A stretch of DNA of 64,000 bases, from assembly GCA_036674765.1 (NCBI GenBank), contig JARVKI010000037.1:1-64000 (forward strand), in the 5' to 3' direction. Within the stretch, counting starts at the first letter, position 1, and the number at the start of each line of letters is the position of its first letter. Positions 1 to 11,700 of the stretch are shown one piece after another. The notes beneath the pieces were generated by a model that was not told the DNA's origin, did not search any database, and saw only the letters and a list, made by a program, of their open reading frames with translations. The position numbers and the translations under genes are program-made. The stretch is from Seiridium cupressi (Eukaryota > Ascomycota > Sordariomycetes > Amphisphaeriales > Sporocadaceae).

Positions 1-570
1 AAATTTTTTATATTTTAAAAATATTTAATTTATTAATTTATATTACGGTTTTATATATTAATAATTTAATATATTATTATTATATAAAAAGAAAAAGAGA
101 AAATTAAATTTTAAATTAATATAATAGTTTTTTATAAACATTATATTATTAACGCTTTAATAACGTTTTAATATTATAATAATTTAATTATATTAATTTT
201 ATATATAATTATAATTATATTATATTAAATATATTTTTAAAAAATAATTTTAATATTTATTATTTTTAAATATTATAATAAAAAATTATTATATAATATT
301 TATTATATTTTATTTTATTATTTTTATTTTAAAAAAACGCGTTTTAATAATATTACTTTTATATTTATATTATAATAATTTTATATTTTAATATAAAATT
401 TATTATTATTATATAAAAAAATTATAATTTAAATTATTAAAATAACCTTTTATAAATATTATATTAATAACATTTAAAAAACGTTTTAATATTATAATAT
501 ATATAATTTTATTTTATATATTATAATTAATTTAAATAAAAGCCTTTTATAATATTATTATTATAAAAAA
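1..570. repeat. Extremely AT-rich, probably RIP-degraded repeat
   Basis: Almost pure A and T, with TpA steps everywhere and only a few CG-containing islands (acg motifs). A stretch near 127-180 resembles one near 446-500: both hold a ttttataaa-ATATTATATTA-type block followed by ACGTTTTAATATTATAAT, offset by about 318 bases. The segment is therefore at least two diverged direct copies of one unit. This composition is what RIP leaves in filamentous ascomycete repeats. It ends abruptly near 570, where GC content jumps. No coding potential is visible. Confidence 0.75.
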
Positions 571-1445
571 GGGTGCGTTACAAAAGTGGGTGGGACCGGT
601 TAATGGGTTAAAGGGCAATTAATAAATGGGTTATTACGGAGGGCAAAACGTTAACGCGCGGAACATGGAAGGGCCAGCGGCCAGAAAGGTGGGGCGCGAC
701 TCCATTTTTGACGCTGGAGCTGGGATCTCGGCATCCCTCGTGCTAAGCTGGCGGTTCCCAGCTTATCTAGGGCAGAGCGGACGGGATGCCGAGTTTTCTA
801 GGACCTATGGTCGTATGTGCTGGAGAAGTTGATAGTTAGCATATATAATTACACCAGTCTCTGCACGCGCGCGATCTAAGGACAACTGCCACCAGCCCTT
901 TGTCCGTGTCTCGGTATTGCATCACCATTCCGGTAAATTCGCTCAATAAACTCTACCTTTTGAAAGGCGGACCCGTATAAATTGATAATAAACTTACATC
1001 GCACCCTCGATTCCATTCATTATGAACAGTCTAGAGCCTGCTGCATCATCTCCCGGTCGTGTTTTTACCTCTAGGAGGTTTCAAAGCGCTGCATTGACAC
1101 ACATAACGGTCCGATCTGAGTTGATCGCTTACTCAGCCATCCATGACGTCGTTTGCATTAGCTCGACGTGATGACCCATAGCTGGGACTTCGCAACAGGA
1201 ACAGGGAATGAAGAGCAGCCTTCGTACATAGCGATTCGAAGAGAGGAGCGTTCGGCAGTGCGGCACCAATTCTTGACGCGGGAAGTATTTTGTCGGCCCG
1301 TTAGGAATGACGTTCTTGGCATCAGCCTTATCCACGTTGGGGTAAGTATAAGTCTTGGCTGGATCTTCCTGCTCTGCGATTGTCTTCCCAGTTCATACCA
1401 ACAAAAAAGCTTCTGGAACCATTCACACATCCTATCTCATACATA
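571..1445. other. Intergenic, upstream of the hydroxyacid dehydrogenase
   Basis: GC-balanced sequence after the AT-rich block. Small open frames here show no recognisable protein character. A TATAAATT element lies near 974, well upstream of the next gene. I see no gene. Confidence 0.5.
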
Positions 1446-2711
1446 ATGGCACACAGCCACCAAAAGCACGTGGGCTCTCGCCCTGATATGACCAAGAACG
1501 CGGACCCAAACCCCATAGAGTATGAGAACTCAGTCTACCAGAAGGGTCTCAAGTATGAGCGGCCTCCATTCACTTTCAAGCCATTGGAATGGGAGCCTTT
1601 GGCGGAGCAACGTATGTCAGCCGAGAGCAAGGGTTATGTGGTTGGCTCAGCCGGAACTGGTGAAACGGCAAGGAAGAACCGGGCAGCATTCGGCCGATGG
1701 TCCATTGTGCCACGGCGACTAGTGAAGACGGATGGATTTCCGGATCTGTCTGTAGAGGTTTTCGACAAGAAGCTACCTTTTCCCATTGCATGTGCACCGG
1801 TTGGCGTGCAGAGGATCTTCAACCCGGAAGGAGAGGAGGCGGCGGCAGCAGCAGCCGCCAAGGAGCATGTCCCTTTTATCATGAGCACTGCTAGCAGCAC
1901 AAGTATCGAGGATGTGGCCAGGGCGAACGGCGACGGCACGCGTTGGTTTCAGCTTTACTGGCCGCCGAATGAGCGCAATGACATCACAAAGTCGATACTG
2001 AGCCGCGCCGAGAAGGCCGGGTTCTCGGCGCTTTTCGTAACCCTGGATACATACATCCTAGGGTGGCGGCCGAGCGACATGGACAATGGTTACAATCCAT
2101 TCCTCAAGTCGGACCAGATTGGTGTCGCCATCGGCCTCACCGACCCCGTTTTCCGAGCACACTTCAAGGAGAAGCACGGTTGCGAAATCGAGGAGGACAT
2201 GGGAGCTGCAGTGGCAGAATGGACGAGAACCGTTTTTCCATCCATGAGCCATTCGTGGGATGATGTCAAATTCCTCCAGGACAACTGGAAGGGGCCAATC
2301 GTACTGAAGGGAATTCAATCTGTGGAAGACGCAAAGAAGGCAGCAGAGATTGGCGTTCAAGGCATCGTTGTCAGCAATCACGGTGGCAGACAGAGTGACG
2401 GAGGAAACAGTTCATTAGGAGTCCTGCCACGGATTGTGGACGCTGTCGGCGATAAGCTGGAAGTCTTCTTTGATTCCGGCATTCGATGCGGTGCCGATAT
2501 CGCAAAGGCGCTTGCTCTGGGAGCCAAGATGTGTCTCATTGGCCGGCCGTACATCTACGGTCTGGTACTCGGTGGCGAGGAGGGCACCTCACATGTGCTC
2601 AAGTCGATGCTTGGCGATCTGGAACTGACATTGCACCTTGCGGGTATACCCTCCTCATCGCAGAGGCATCTGAACCGCTCTGTGCTTGTAAAGGAGGATG
2701 ATTTGTTCTAG
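1446..2711 (+). CDS. FMN-dependent 2-hydroxyacid dehydrogenase / lactate 2-monooxygenase-like
   Basis: A single-exon enzyme of 421 residues from the ATG at 1446. An in-frame ATG at 1380 would add 22 residues that do not look like the family; the second start gives MAHSHQKH followed by the typical N-terminus. It belongs to the FMN-dependent alpha-hydroxyacid dehydrogenase TIM-barrel family (lactate oxidase/monooxygenase, glycolate oxidase, cytochrome b2 core). The active-site signature SNHGGRQ is present with the catalytic His at about residue 312. The FMN-phosphate region (DSGIRCGADIAKAL, LIGRPYIYGL) and the QLYWP segment are intact. There is no cytochrome b5 domain, so it is not a b2-type lactate dehydrogenase. 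The insert between the DTYILGWRP motif and the barrel end fits the lactate 2-monooxygenase-like branch. The substrate is not determinable; a short 2-hydroxyacid oxidised to the 2-oxoacid (or decarboxylated) is expected. Confidence 0.9.
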   Translation: MAHSHQKHVGSRPDMTKNADPNPIEYENSVYQKGLKYERPPFTFKPLEWEPLAEQRMSAESKGYVVGSAGTGETARKNRAAFGRWSIVPRRLVKTDGFPDLSVEVFDKKLPFPIACAPVGVQRIFNPEGEEAAAAAAAKEHVPFIMSTASSTSIEDVARANGDGTRWFQLYWPPNERNDITKSILSRAEKAGFSALFVTLDTYILGWRPSDMDNGYNPFLKSDQIGVAIGLTDPVFRAHFKEKHGCEIEEDMGAAVAEWTRTVFPSMSHSWDDVKFLQDNWKGPIVLKGIQSVEDAKKAAEIGVQGIVVSNHGGRQSDGGNSSLGVLPRIVDAVGDKLEVFFDSGIRCGADIAKALALGAKMCLIGRPYIYGLVLGGEEGTSHVLKSMLGDLELTLHLAGIPSSSQRHLNRSVLVKEDDLF

Positions 2712-4324
2712 ACATAACGTAGCTTTAGCTGTCGTAAAAATGATTCGTACTTAATGATAACTGATCACCTGCCATCCCTGCCGCGAGTTGTCAATTCCCA
2801 TGACCACAAAAGTAGTCATTATGTTCTTCCTTTGGAGTCTTCGTACACGCAATCGGTATAATTCATAGTAACATGAGTTCGATCATTTATACGATTCTCG
2901 TCGCACTCATGGACATATAGCCGTAATATGTTGAATCGTTGGAAATGGGCTTATATCACCACAGAAACAAGCTCAAGACGGGTTTTGAGCATTTGCTGAA
3001 TGTCAATCTCTGTCAGCCTTAACACTTCCCAGAATGAACGCTCCAATCAATTTTGAAGCTCATTCAAAGAGCGCTGTATTCAGATGCGATCTGGAAGCGA
3101 TGTTTGTCACGAAACCAATCTGAGTACGGAGTGGTAGCCGGCGCTGACGCAAGCTGTTTTCACGCTCACATGATCGGGTGGTTGGTAGTGACGAAGCTCG
3201 ATAACTTGTGTGGCTTGTGTATTTGTCCTCTTTCTGTCCTTGGTTGATGTCTTTCGATTAATTGCCTCGTTGGTCACTGTGATTGTATCTGTTGCCGAAG
3301 GCCGAGACATTGTCCCATACGTTGGTGTTCCAGATTGTCGAGATCGCCTGTATCACAAGAACGGATCGCATGCGAGACGCAAGGCAAACAATGCGGCAAA
3401 GACGATAAATTGAGCCTGACGCCGTGAGCCATGGTTCCTATCGCTAGCTATTAGTTCTCAATTCAGCGATGGGAATTTCCCAACGACAAATTCTTCCTAG
3501 AAGCTCAACTATTTGCTCAATATGCTTCTTACTGTAGCTCGTTCAGCTCTCATATCCGGCATAGTAGCACAGGATATCCTGGTGCCCACCGTCAAGTTTC
3601 CTGCAGCGGGAGTAGCATCTGTAGGCAACTTCCAGAGTGATTTCACGCCCCGTATAGCCTGTTTTGGGAGTTTACCGGTTCCTGGTTTAGCGTCTCTGCT
3701 CTTGAACATGGGCTAAAACTCCCGACAACTCATCAAGCATCTGAGAAGAAGCAAAGACTGACTTCAGAGGTTGTAGTGCAGATACTCGTATGGTGGACCA
3801 GGCGTGGTCGACAAATGTTACGAGACGAGATTCGTGGGCAAAAGCGGCACTGAGAGTGAATATAGAAGTGTCGAGTTGAACTTTCCAACTACACAATCCG
3901 GCGTCGTCTGTTCAGGTACACCCCCTCTTCCCTTCGTACTAGCCATGACAAAAGGAGTGGGCTGACGTGGCGCGTCACAGTGATTCCCTGGACACAGAGC
4001 AATTGTACAGGGGTAGCCAAGCTCGCGATTACAGAAACCTCCTGCGCCGATGTGAGCCAGGTCAGGTCGTTCAAATTGGAATGTCCGGAGATTACTGAGA
4101 AATAGGCCTCGTATCTGTTAGTCAAGGCACAGTAAGGTCTACGTTATGCAGAGATTGTGGCATTCGAGAGTATAAGCGGGCAGGCAGTCTTAAGAGCTAT
4201 TCACAAATGAGCCATCTTCCTTGTTATTTTTGTTGGTGAATTATGTAAAGTCTCTACAGAATGGCTTTAAGTAGACTTATTGCATTTTATCGTCGTCAAT
4301 TCTCGCTCTTGAAGTATGACCGAA
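2712..4324. other. Intergenic, no gene seen
   Basis: About 1.6 kb between a plus-strand and a minus-strand gene, holding both 3' ends. Open frames are short and have no domain character on either strand. I see no RNA gene. Confidence 0.5.
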
Positions 4325-5260
4325 CTACCCCCTGATCATTGCCTCCACTGTCTCCTCCATTGATTTCGCCTTCTTCCCTTTCGATTGCAATAAGTTTGAT
4401 AGAGTTGGGTCGTCAATCAGACACTCTCCATCTTCCAATACCTCATAAGTGCTAGACCACCATCTCACAGCTGGCGCATCCATCTTTTTCTTCTGGATGT
4501 AGAAGTCTTCATGACCTTTCCGATCCACAATCTCAACTTTGACCTCTTTGCCTCGAGCCTTGGCTACCAACTCAGCAACCTCTTTCATCGTCTTCGCAGT
4601 TTCTGGCGGATTTGACAAATAGAAAGTCTTTCCATCGTATTCTTCGCTAGGCGCTGTGAGGACCAACGCATTGCCAAGGCCCAGATCCTCGATAGCCGTC
4701 CAGGAGATCTTCCCATCGCCCGCCAGGGGTACAGTACCTCGCTCGTCATGCTTCTGGTCATAGTATCCCAGGTAAAGGGGCCAACTTTCGTTGTACAGCC
4801 CCTCTCGGATGACGGTTACCTTGGTATCTTTCAGCGAAGCCAAATATGCCTCGGTCCTGATGTGAGCGCGCATGACTCCGGCCTTGCTGGGATTTCCGAA
4901 GCCAAGAGACGAATAATAGATGTGATTGACCCCTGCGTTTCGTGCAGCGTCAATTGCGACCTTGTGGTGTTTCTCCCGGCCCTGGCCCTCGGGTGCATCA
5001 TTGAAGTCCATAGCGATACGTGGGGTCGATACCAAGAAAAGCTTGGTGCACCCCTGAAGAGCGGTCCTCAAGGTCGAGCCATCGTCAAATGTTCCGTGGC
5101 GAACGTTGACGCCCTTGGATTCCAACGAGCTCCAGGTCTCGGATCCGGGTTGCGACGAGGTTATACCGACTATTGATGAAGGCTCTGCCAGTGTGTAGGA
5201 TAGCAGGGCGGAGAGGGTCGCCCCACCCAATTTACCGGAGGCTCCGATGATGGCGAGCAT
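4325..5260 (-). CDS. NmrA-like NAD(P)-binding reductase
   Basis: An uninterrupted frame of 311 residues starting MLAIIGASGKLGG. The N-terminal GxxGxxG nucleotide-binding loop (G6, G9, G12) is followed by a Rossmann-type fold, an IYYSSLGFGN segment where classical enzymes have the catalytic serine region, and an IREGLYNESWPLYLG stretch typical of the NmrA / NAD(P)H:quinone oxidoreductase 2 (QOR2) group. Members bind NAD(P)(H) and act as quinone or isoflavone-type reductases or as redox sensors such as the nitrogen regulator NmrA. The canonical YxxxK dyad is not in its usual place, which fits the atypical extended-SDR class. It is transcribed the same way as the acyltransferase upstream of it, with 459 bases between them, but separate promoters are likely. 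Catalytic versus regulatory role is open. Confidence 0.85.
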   Translation of the reverse strand: MLAIIGASGKLGGATLSALLSYTLAEPSSIVGITSSQPGSETWSSLESKGVNVRHGTFDDGSTLRTALQGCTKLFLVSTPRIAMDFNDAPEGQGREKHHKVAIDAARNAGVNHIYYSSLGFGNPSKAGVMRAHIRTEAYLASLKDTKVTVIREGLYNESWPLYLGYYDQKHDERGTVPLAGDGKISWTAIEDLGLGNALVLTAPSEEYDGKTFYLSNPPETAKTMKEVAELVAKARGKEVKVEIVDRKGHEDFYIQKKKMDAPAVRWWSSTYEVLEDGECLIDDPTLSNLLQSKGKKAKSMEETVEAMIRG

Positions 5261-5719
5261 AGTCGTGTTCTGTAGTCGAACGATCTCAACTAATTCGGTT
5301 TCCTGGTGGGCAGTTCGTATGTTTGAGATAGTTCCATCATATACGTGCGTTTTCGCGTATAGCCGACGTCATATAGGTGGGTGCTTGCTAATCTTAGTTG
5401 GTGGGGGGAAAGGCAATCCTTAACGCCGAACATGAATACTTAGAGATGTGCGCCTCCATCCAATGAGCCTGTTGAAGTCTGCAGAATTGCCTTATTGGAC
5501 AACGATACCTCACCCGTAGAAAATATCATTCATAAAAAGCTTCGTCATCTGGTCTTTCGGAGTTGCTGACTCACAAGGGAGTTGATTCGCTTACAGATAG
5601 CCTGAATCAGTAGCCCGTTGTGCGGTGCGGTGCTTGGAAGGACAATGCCCCTCAACGCTCTGAGCATACACGAGACTAAATGTAGTGATGCAATCAGCCG
5701 TGCAGCTCCGGCTATGCTA
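5261..5719. other. Intergenic, promoter side of the NmrA-like gene
   Basis: 459 bases between the NmrA-like start and the acyltransferase stop. No distinct motif can be assigned. Confidence 0.45.
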
Positions 5720-7291
5720 TTATCTAGAAGGCGCCCTATCTTTGATGAACTCTTGCTTGAAATGGCCCAAAGCCTCAGTATCCAAATATACGGCAACGTC
5801 TATTCCACCATCCGGCACTACTGGGTCCAGGACCACAAGCGTGCCATCACACATTTCCATGACCGAGTGTACATATGCCGGCCTGATTCCCGTACCCGCG
5901 AAGTCTACTTCGTATGACCTCAGTCTTTGCCAGGATGTCGCGATAATATGCAAAGTCCCCACAAACCCAAGCCACAGCCTTTGAGGCGAGACTTCATATG
6001 CCGCATCATGTAAGATGGCTGCCAGTCTGTCAGGCGAAAAGAGCATCAGAGTCTCGCGCACTTGAATCGCCAGTTCTCCGAGGTTTGCATCACGGACTGC
6101 AGACGCAAGGCCTTTGATGTGAGTCAGTAGGAGAGGCGAGCCCAAGAACGTTTCTGGTAGTGGTGGCGAGACTCGTCGGCGTGCATCGATGGAAATGTTT
6201 AGGAAGACCTCATCATTGTCAGCCTGAGTATACGCCCTGGCACGTGTGATGAGACGGAATATGTATGCCATGAGCGCGTCCGTTCGCGAGATGATACTGC
6301 CTTCCGGCGCACCGATTCGGGCAACTTGCTGAAGTTTGATCAACTCATCTCCGGTGAGGTGCAGCATACCCCATGATACCAGCCTCGTCAAGTCCCAAGT
6401 CTTCCAGGGCGCTACTGTCGATGGCGAAATCTTTGTCTTCGACAGCACGTCATCCGAAGGTAGACTGTTCTTAGACGAAGCGACGAGCCATGGCGAGTAC
6501 CCTGGTTCCTCTGTGTCCCACCAGCTGAAGCGATGCAGAGGCATTTCGCGTGCCGTTTTAGCAACCTCTTCATCTACCGTCTCTCCATCAATATCACCCT
6601 CTGCCCGAGAATCGAGTCGCGGCGGATCGAAAACTGGGCCATCAAACAACGACGAGCTGGGCTGTGCTGTGAAAATGCTCCGCGAATTTGCGGCCCACTG
6701 GTGCACGAACACCATCATCGACGAGGCGTCGGCAAGTTGATGCGCCAGTTTGAGGCCAATTCCATACCCGCCGCATGAGAACAAGTTGATCTGGATCATC
6801 ATGCCCGGTATGCCCTCGAACTCCTTCAGATTCGACAGCGCCACTCTGTTCGGTGATATTAATTGTTTCTGTGGGAATGCAGCGCCGTCCCAGATCCCGG
6901 AAGATAGGGCGTCGCCCGACGGCGCAATGGATGCAATACTGTACGCATGTTGCACGACATTCCATTCCACACCGGGGTCCGCATCACTGCCATACGTGAT
7001 CATGGAGCGGTTGAATCGCTCCGTGTGTTGACTCCCTGCTCGGAATGGCGCCCAATGGAGCTGACCGGCCCATTGCGGAAATGTGTTCAGCGTTGTAATG
7101 AATGAAGTCTTGAGTTTCTCAACGAATACATCGTCGACCTTACCGCTCGCCGGAGCATTGAAAAACCAGATGGCGCTCGTATCGGAAAAGCGAGCGCATG
7201 TTGCATCGAGGATGGACAAGGGCGTGGAAGTGATTTTGGACAGTCGTGGGGAAGGAAATAGGCGGATTGGTTTGGATATTTCAGTGGCCAT
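5720..7291 (-). CDS. BAHD-type acyltransferase (transferase family)
   Basis: A single-exon protein of 523 residues. It carries the BAHD hallmark HxxxD as HQLAD at residues 184-188, preceded by the usual glycine-rich beta strand (FSCGGYGIGLKLA). The second family motif, DFGWG in plants, appears as DFAGTG at 463-468, a common fungal variation. The N-terminal half has the LSILD and FPQWAGQL segments seen in trichothecene 3-O-acetyltransferase-like proteins. The reaction is transfer of an acyl group from acyl-CoA to a hydroxyl or amine of a small molecule in the cytosol. Fungal homologues often sit in secondary-metabolite clusters or detoxify compounds. No polyketide or peptide synthetase is near, so a stand-alone modifying role is more likely. 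Start choice: the first ATG of the frame, followed at once by family-like sequence. Confidence 0.88.
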   Translation of the reverse strand: MATEISKPIRLFPSPRLSKITSTPLSILDATCARFSDTSAIWFFNAPASGKVDDVFVEKLKTSFITTLNTFPQWAGQLHWAPFRAGSQHTERFNRSMITYGSDADPGVEWNVVQHAYSIASIAPSGDALSSGIWDGAAFPQKQLISPNRVALSNLKEFEGIPGMMIQINLFSCGGYGIGLKLAHQLADASSMMVFVHQWAANSRSIFTAQPSSSLFDGPVFDPPRLDSRAEGDIDGETVDEEVAKTAREMPLHRFSWWDTEEPGYSPWLVASSKNSLPSDDVLSKTKISPSTVAPWKTWDLTRLVSWGMLHLTGDELIKLQQVARIGAPEGSIISRTDALMAYIFRLITRARAYTQADNDEVFLNISIDARRRVSPPLPETFLGSPLLLTHIKGLASAVRDANLGELAIQVRETLMLFSPDRLAAILHDAAYEVSPQRLWLGFVGTLHIIATSWQRLRSYEVDFAGTGIRPAYVHSVMEMCDGTLVVLDPVVPDGGIDVAVYLDTEALGHFKQEFIKDRAPSR

Positions 7292-8760
7292 TCTCCACTA
7301 TTGAGCACCCCAGTCCCTCGATAAGCTCGGGGCTAGAGGGTAATTTTTGGATGTAATAACGTAAAGGCAAGTCGTTTTCAGAAACCTTCTAAAGATTCTT
7401 GTTTATATATATTTTATGTTCAACCGTGTTTGTGAAGTATCGTGGTTTTCGATGATGGAATATGAATCATCGCTAGCTCCATGCACGGCGACCAAATAAG
7501 GAAACTGCGCCATGAGCAAGGGCATCGCCCCCCGTTCTCGTTATTTGCAAGGTAAGTTACAGTACCTGATTGATCTTCGTTATAATACATGGGTAAATAA
7601 CGCAATGGGCCCCTCATGCAAGCAGATCAAATCCTTACACCGCCAAGTGATGTACAGCTCATTCATGCTAACTCACGATGCCCAAAGTGGATGGATGGGA
7701 TGCAGGATAAATTGACTACCCAGTCGAGACAAGACAAGACCGCATAGAACCCAAATAACTTTTCTTTCGAGTTTGTGGTCTTCCTCTCGGAAATTTCACG
7801 TATCGTTGCCTCGTAAGGATTCGATGAGGATGCCGTCCTTTCCGGTCGTTCGTCGAGTTTAGCCCACGAGAAAACGGGATCGATAGCCATCATGGCCATT
7901 GTAGTAGGCTACAATAGCGTAAAGAGGAAACCTATGATTTCGCGAAACGCTCCATTGAGGTCACTCATGATTAGTGCTAACCTGCCAACCTCTATAGCAA
8001 AAATGAGCAATAGCCAAAGCTCTGCTAAGGCTTGATGCCACTGGGCGGAAGCGTGAAACCCTCCCAGTACGCTAGGAGTAAATTCCGTGCTGTAATATTA
8101 TTTGTTACCTGAAATCCGTGCAAACGCCCATCTGCATGATATTTGCCGGCCATAAAGAACCAAAGCAGCAGGATGCCTTCGGTCGGACTGAGGAAGAATA
8201 CCTCTTACAGGTTCCGGAACCACATGGACTTCCAATATCGTTCATGCCTCCGCAAAGAGCGGCTGTACACTCGCCATTCAGCATAGCTCTACACGCAGTA
8301 TTCAAGGGAAAGAAAAACCTCGAGCATGCATCAGCCAATACCAATCTTCATTCTTAACATACACCGCTACCAAACCTGACGTGACAAGACCAGAGAGACA
8401 ACGGTCACAGAACTTGGTGGCGCAGCCGAAAAGAAGCCCCCAACAACCCACGGCGTGGCTTGAATCTACCTAGAGTGACAGAGGATTAATTTCATATAGC
8501 ACGATTTAATCGACAGTTGAATTGGTCCTAGACTCTATGGCTACGACTTCTGCCTTCTTTTCTGTGCTTCTTCGCTTCACTCGGCACCTCAAGGAGCCGC
8601 CCGTGATCGAAACTTGAATACGTTTCACAAGCTACAAGTATGGCCTTGCAATCTATACCTCGCACCTTCCACTTTATACTTTGCATCTTCCAATCTATAC
8701 CTTGCACCTGCCAAGTCAGCATATCTACATCCGTATGGCACAAGTCCATCATCGTCGATC
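7292..8760. other. Intergenic, no gene seen
   Basis: About 1.5 kb between the acyltransferase start and the 3' end of the HET gene. Several short frames overlap on both strands without recognisable protein features. Four repeats of a degenerate cttgca/ctatacct unit occur near 8645-8705, in the HET 3' flank. Nothing else is supportable. Confidence 0.45.
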
Positions 8761-11418
8761 TTAGACTATATCCACTGTCTCGAACTCCAAGTCCTGGCCC
8801 AGCGCCTCTCCATGCATCACTCCCTCCACGAAAGCCTCTCCCACGAGCACCCAGCCATTTTCCTTGCCTATGCGCGCTTCTATGCCCTTCAACTCTGTGG
8901 TCAACTTCTCGATTATCTCATCTCGTTGTCGAATCTTCACTTCGTCCGCGTAGTTCTTTGCGGACTCAGTCATTACATAAGTTTTGATGGCATTTGCTCG
9001 CCTTTTCAAGTCCTCATCAATGAGTCTGAAAACAGACGGAACCTGGGACCCCTTAACAAGCATTACTTGGTCGCCGCGCTGGATAGGCTGCAGCGCAAGG
9101 CAGGGACGTCCCTTCGCAGTCGTGAAGATGGACCACGAGTCTGCCATTTCGAAAAACAGTTTGAAGAAACTCGTCAGACAAGCTAGTAATCTCTCGTCTC
9201 CCAGGGCACAGTTCCTAGTTTTGGGCCACGGAGCTTCGGGATAAGCGTTCTTGAGTCGAGCAAAGGAAGCACTAACAGCTTTGGGATGGGGCTCTAGTTT
9301 CAATTCAAGCGTTAACCTTTTGTGAATGACTGCGAATGGTGATGAAGACCAATCGCTCTCCTCAGGACTGAGAGTTGATGCGTGTATCCACGCGCACAAG
9401 GCGAATAGGGCATCGGGATCGGACAATCCGCCCGCAACAATTACCGAAGCGAGCCTCGCAAGGTTTTCTTCGGGTCTGATATTGAACTGGGTGCAGTAGG
9501 TCGAAAATCCTTGAACCACGTGGTGGAAGTAGCCGAACATGCGAATTACGTTAGAACCTGCCGAGCATGGAACACCATCGGTCAAAAGGTGCTCAACAAT
9601 TTCAAGTTTCGTTGCTTCGATGTACAAAACACGACCGTTCGGGGAGGTCTTCGGGTTGTTAGCATATTGCGTACAGGCCGAGTAACCTTGTTCGCCACGC
9701 CAGACTAGCTGCTTCTTGCGAAAGTACCAGAATATGGGATTCGGTATCCAGGAGGGATTATTCTCATCGAGTGTTTCATCGCTAGCGACGAAGTCAAGGT
9801 TTTGGAATCTGAGTCCACGCCCGCGGAAGAGCGATTGCGTAAAGAAAAGAAGGTCCACTCCATTCGGCCGGGACAGCAGGGCTGCGGCAACGTTAAGAAA
9901 TACCTCGGCAGTCGAAGCACGGTAGTTGGCAGTGATCCTTGGTCACAAGTTCAATTTGTTGATATTGGCGTTTGATTCCCGTTGTTCTTCTAGTGGCATT
10001 GGTACCAATGAACTATGTGCAGGCCGGATGGGCAACGGAGGTCTTTCATTCTGTTCGCCTTCTTCGGGTTTTGAATCCTGCTGCTCCTGTTGAGGTACTG
10101 TTGCCATAAAATGATGCCTAGGCCGATGAGGCACTCTCGGAGGTGAATGCTTCAGCTGAAGGCTCTGGTCAATACACAAGCACTCTGGATCAACCAGTGC
10201 AAGCCCACCGTACACAATTTCCCTGGCCACCTTGAGCCTCCTACCTTTCACAGCATTGAGCCACTCGTCCAAGGACCACTTCTCGCCCTGCTCCAAGGTC
10301 TGCCTAAAACCCAGAACCAAAGGGATGTTCTGGATATGGGTGGCGGAAGCCGTGCGTGTCGCGTAATCGAAAAACTGACAGTGAGACTGAAATTCGTTCA
10401 CCAGGCGCAACATGACCTCTGGTGAGGTCGTGAGTTTCCCCACGCGGAAAACTCTTCGCCGTGCCAGGCACACCTCTTGTACTGTCCAGAGTCGTTTGAA
10501 CCAGCGTCGACTAAACACCCACAAGAGGGTCAGAAAACTCATGGATATGATTTCCTCTTGCTTCTCCGGCCAAGAAGGAGGCGCCTGAATTCTCGCAGAC
10601 TTCTTCTGAAGGGTCGCCGAGAACAGGGGAGGGCATGTATCCAACCAAACGGTTACAGACTCCGCTTGTTGATATGTGCGCTCCATCATGCCCACTTGAG
10701 AGGTGCGTTCGTCAGAATCCAGTTGGTTGATACATACAGCGTCGATCCAGTAATCGCCCGGGCATGACGATCTCAACTCCACGAGAGCATCGTAGAGGTT
10801 GGGAAGTATGGTCATTTTCTGACCGTTGCAAAGCAGCTGCTTCTCGTCTTTTGTCCTACTTGGCCCGTCGTCGCTGGAGAGGTCCAAATAGTCCATTATC
10901 CTCTTCTGTAACTTATGTAAAGGTACAGTAAAGGCTTGACTCCAAGCCTCGTCAAGAGAAGAGCCCCGCTCCCATGTATAGGATAGCGCCGTATACGTTG
11001 GTCTCGTATTCAGGTCAACAATGCGCAAGGAACAGCGCAGCACATCTGCCGGTTTTCCAGGCTCAATCGTCATGATACGAGTACATGATTCCCGTGGCAG
11101 TGGTGTATATGTAAAGTTATTATTAATGGCGGACTAGACAATCTCGACTCGTTAGGGCAAAGGTGGCAAGGTGCAAGGCGCTACATGAGTCCCGCAAAAT
11201 TGAGCGCAGCATACCTGGAACAAGTGTTTTTCTTTTTGGCGCCGATGATATGGTCCTGTTTGACTTTCCCAGGCAGCTTTCGCTACAGGTGGTATATCGC
11301 GGTCAGCTGCTCTCCAATTACCCAATCCCAATGGTTCCTGTGCAACCTTGGAAATAATAGACGTAAAAGTTTTGGTCTTAGCTTCATCTTCTCTCACTTC
11401 CTGTGCATTTGGAGTCAT
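8761..11418 (-). CDS. HET-domain protein (heterokaryon incompatibility), three exons
   Basis: Deduced exons on the minus strand: 11418-11215, 11133-10178 and 9937-8761, giving about 778 residues. Intron 1 has donor GTATGC and acceptor CTAG and keeps phase 0. Intron 2 has donor GTGTAT and acceptor CCAAG and is about 240 bases long. Removing it joins LVDPEC to ITANYRASTAEVF, exactly where HET proteins have the VDPE...DYxxSxxEVF segment. Signature blocks are all present: TALSYTWERG, WIDAVCINQ and RRWFKRLWTVQE. HET proteins act in nonself recognition between fungal strains and can trigger cell death when incompatible alleles meet. The C-terminal 390 residues are the usual poorly conserved effector/recognition part with no visible repeats. 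The gene seems intact, unlike the relic next to it. The exon 1 start (ATG at 11418) is the least certain point. Confidence 0.85.
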
Positions 11419-11700
11419 GGCGCTTGAACCAATATATGTTAAAACCCTGGACGAGTGTTTTAATGAACAGTTGTCAATTATGTAGGTATAAGCGACCATT
11501 CTTATCTAAAATACCCCCCGTAGTAGAACCAGTAAGATGACGTCACAATGTAACCCTTTTATTGAAACGATTGACAGTTTAGCGAGTTTAATGTGATTTA
11601 TTTCTTATATTTAAATATTCTTTCTTAATTTATATTTTATTATTAGTGGTTGTTTATTTATCTGCGAACGGCCCATATAGATCGACCAGGATCTTGCAAG

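Noticed and set aside
1..570. AT-rich block as inserted mitochondrial DNA
   Set aside because: No mitochondrial gene, tRNA or intron motif is visible, and the internal diverged repeat fits RIP better.
626..832. 68-codon frame just after the AT-rich block
   Set aside because: No protein-family character, no supporting context and arginine/glycine-rich composition typical of chance frames in GC-rich DNA.
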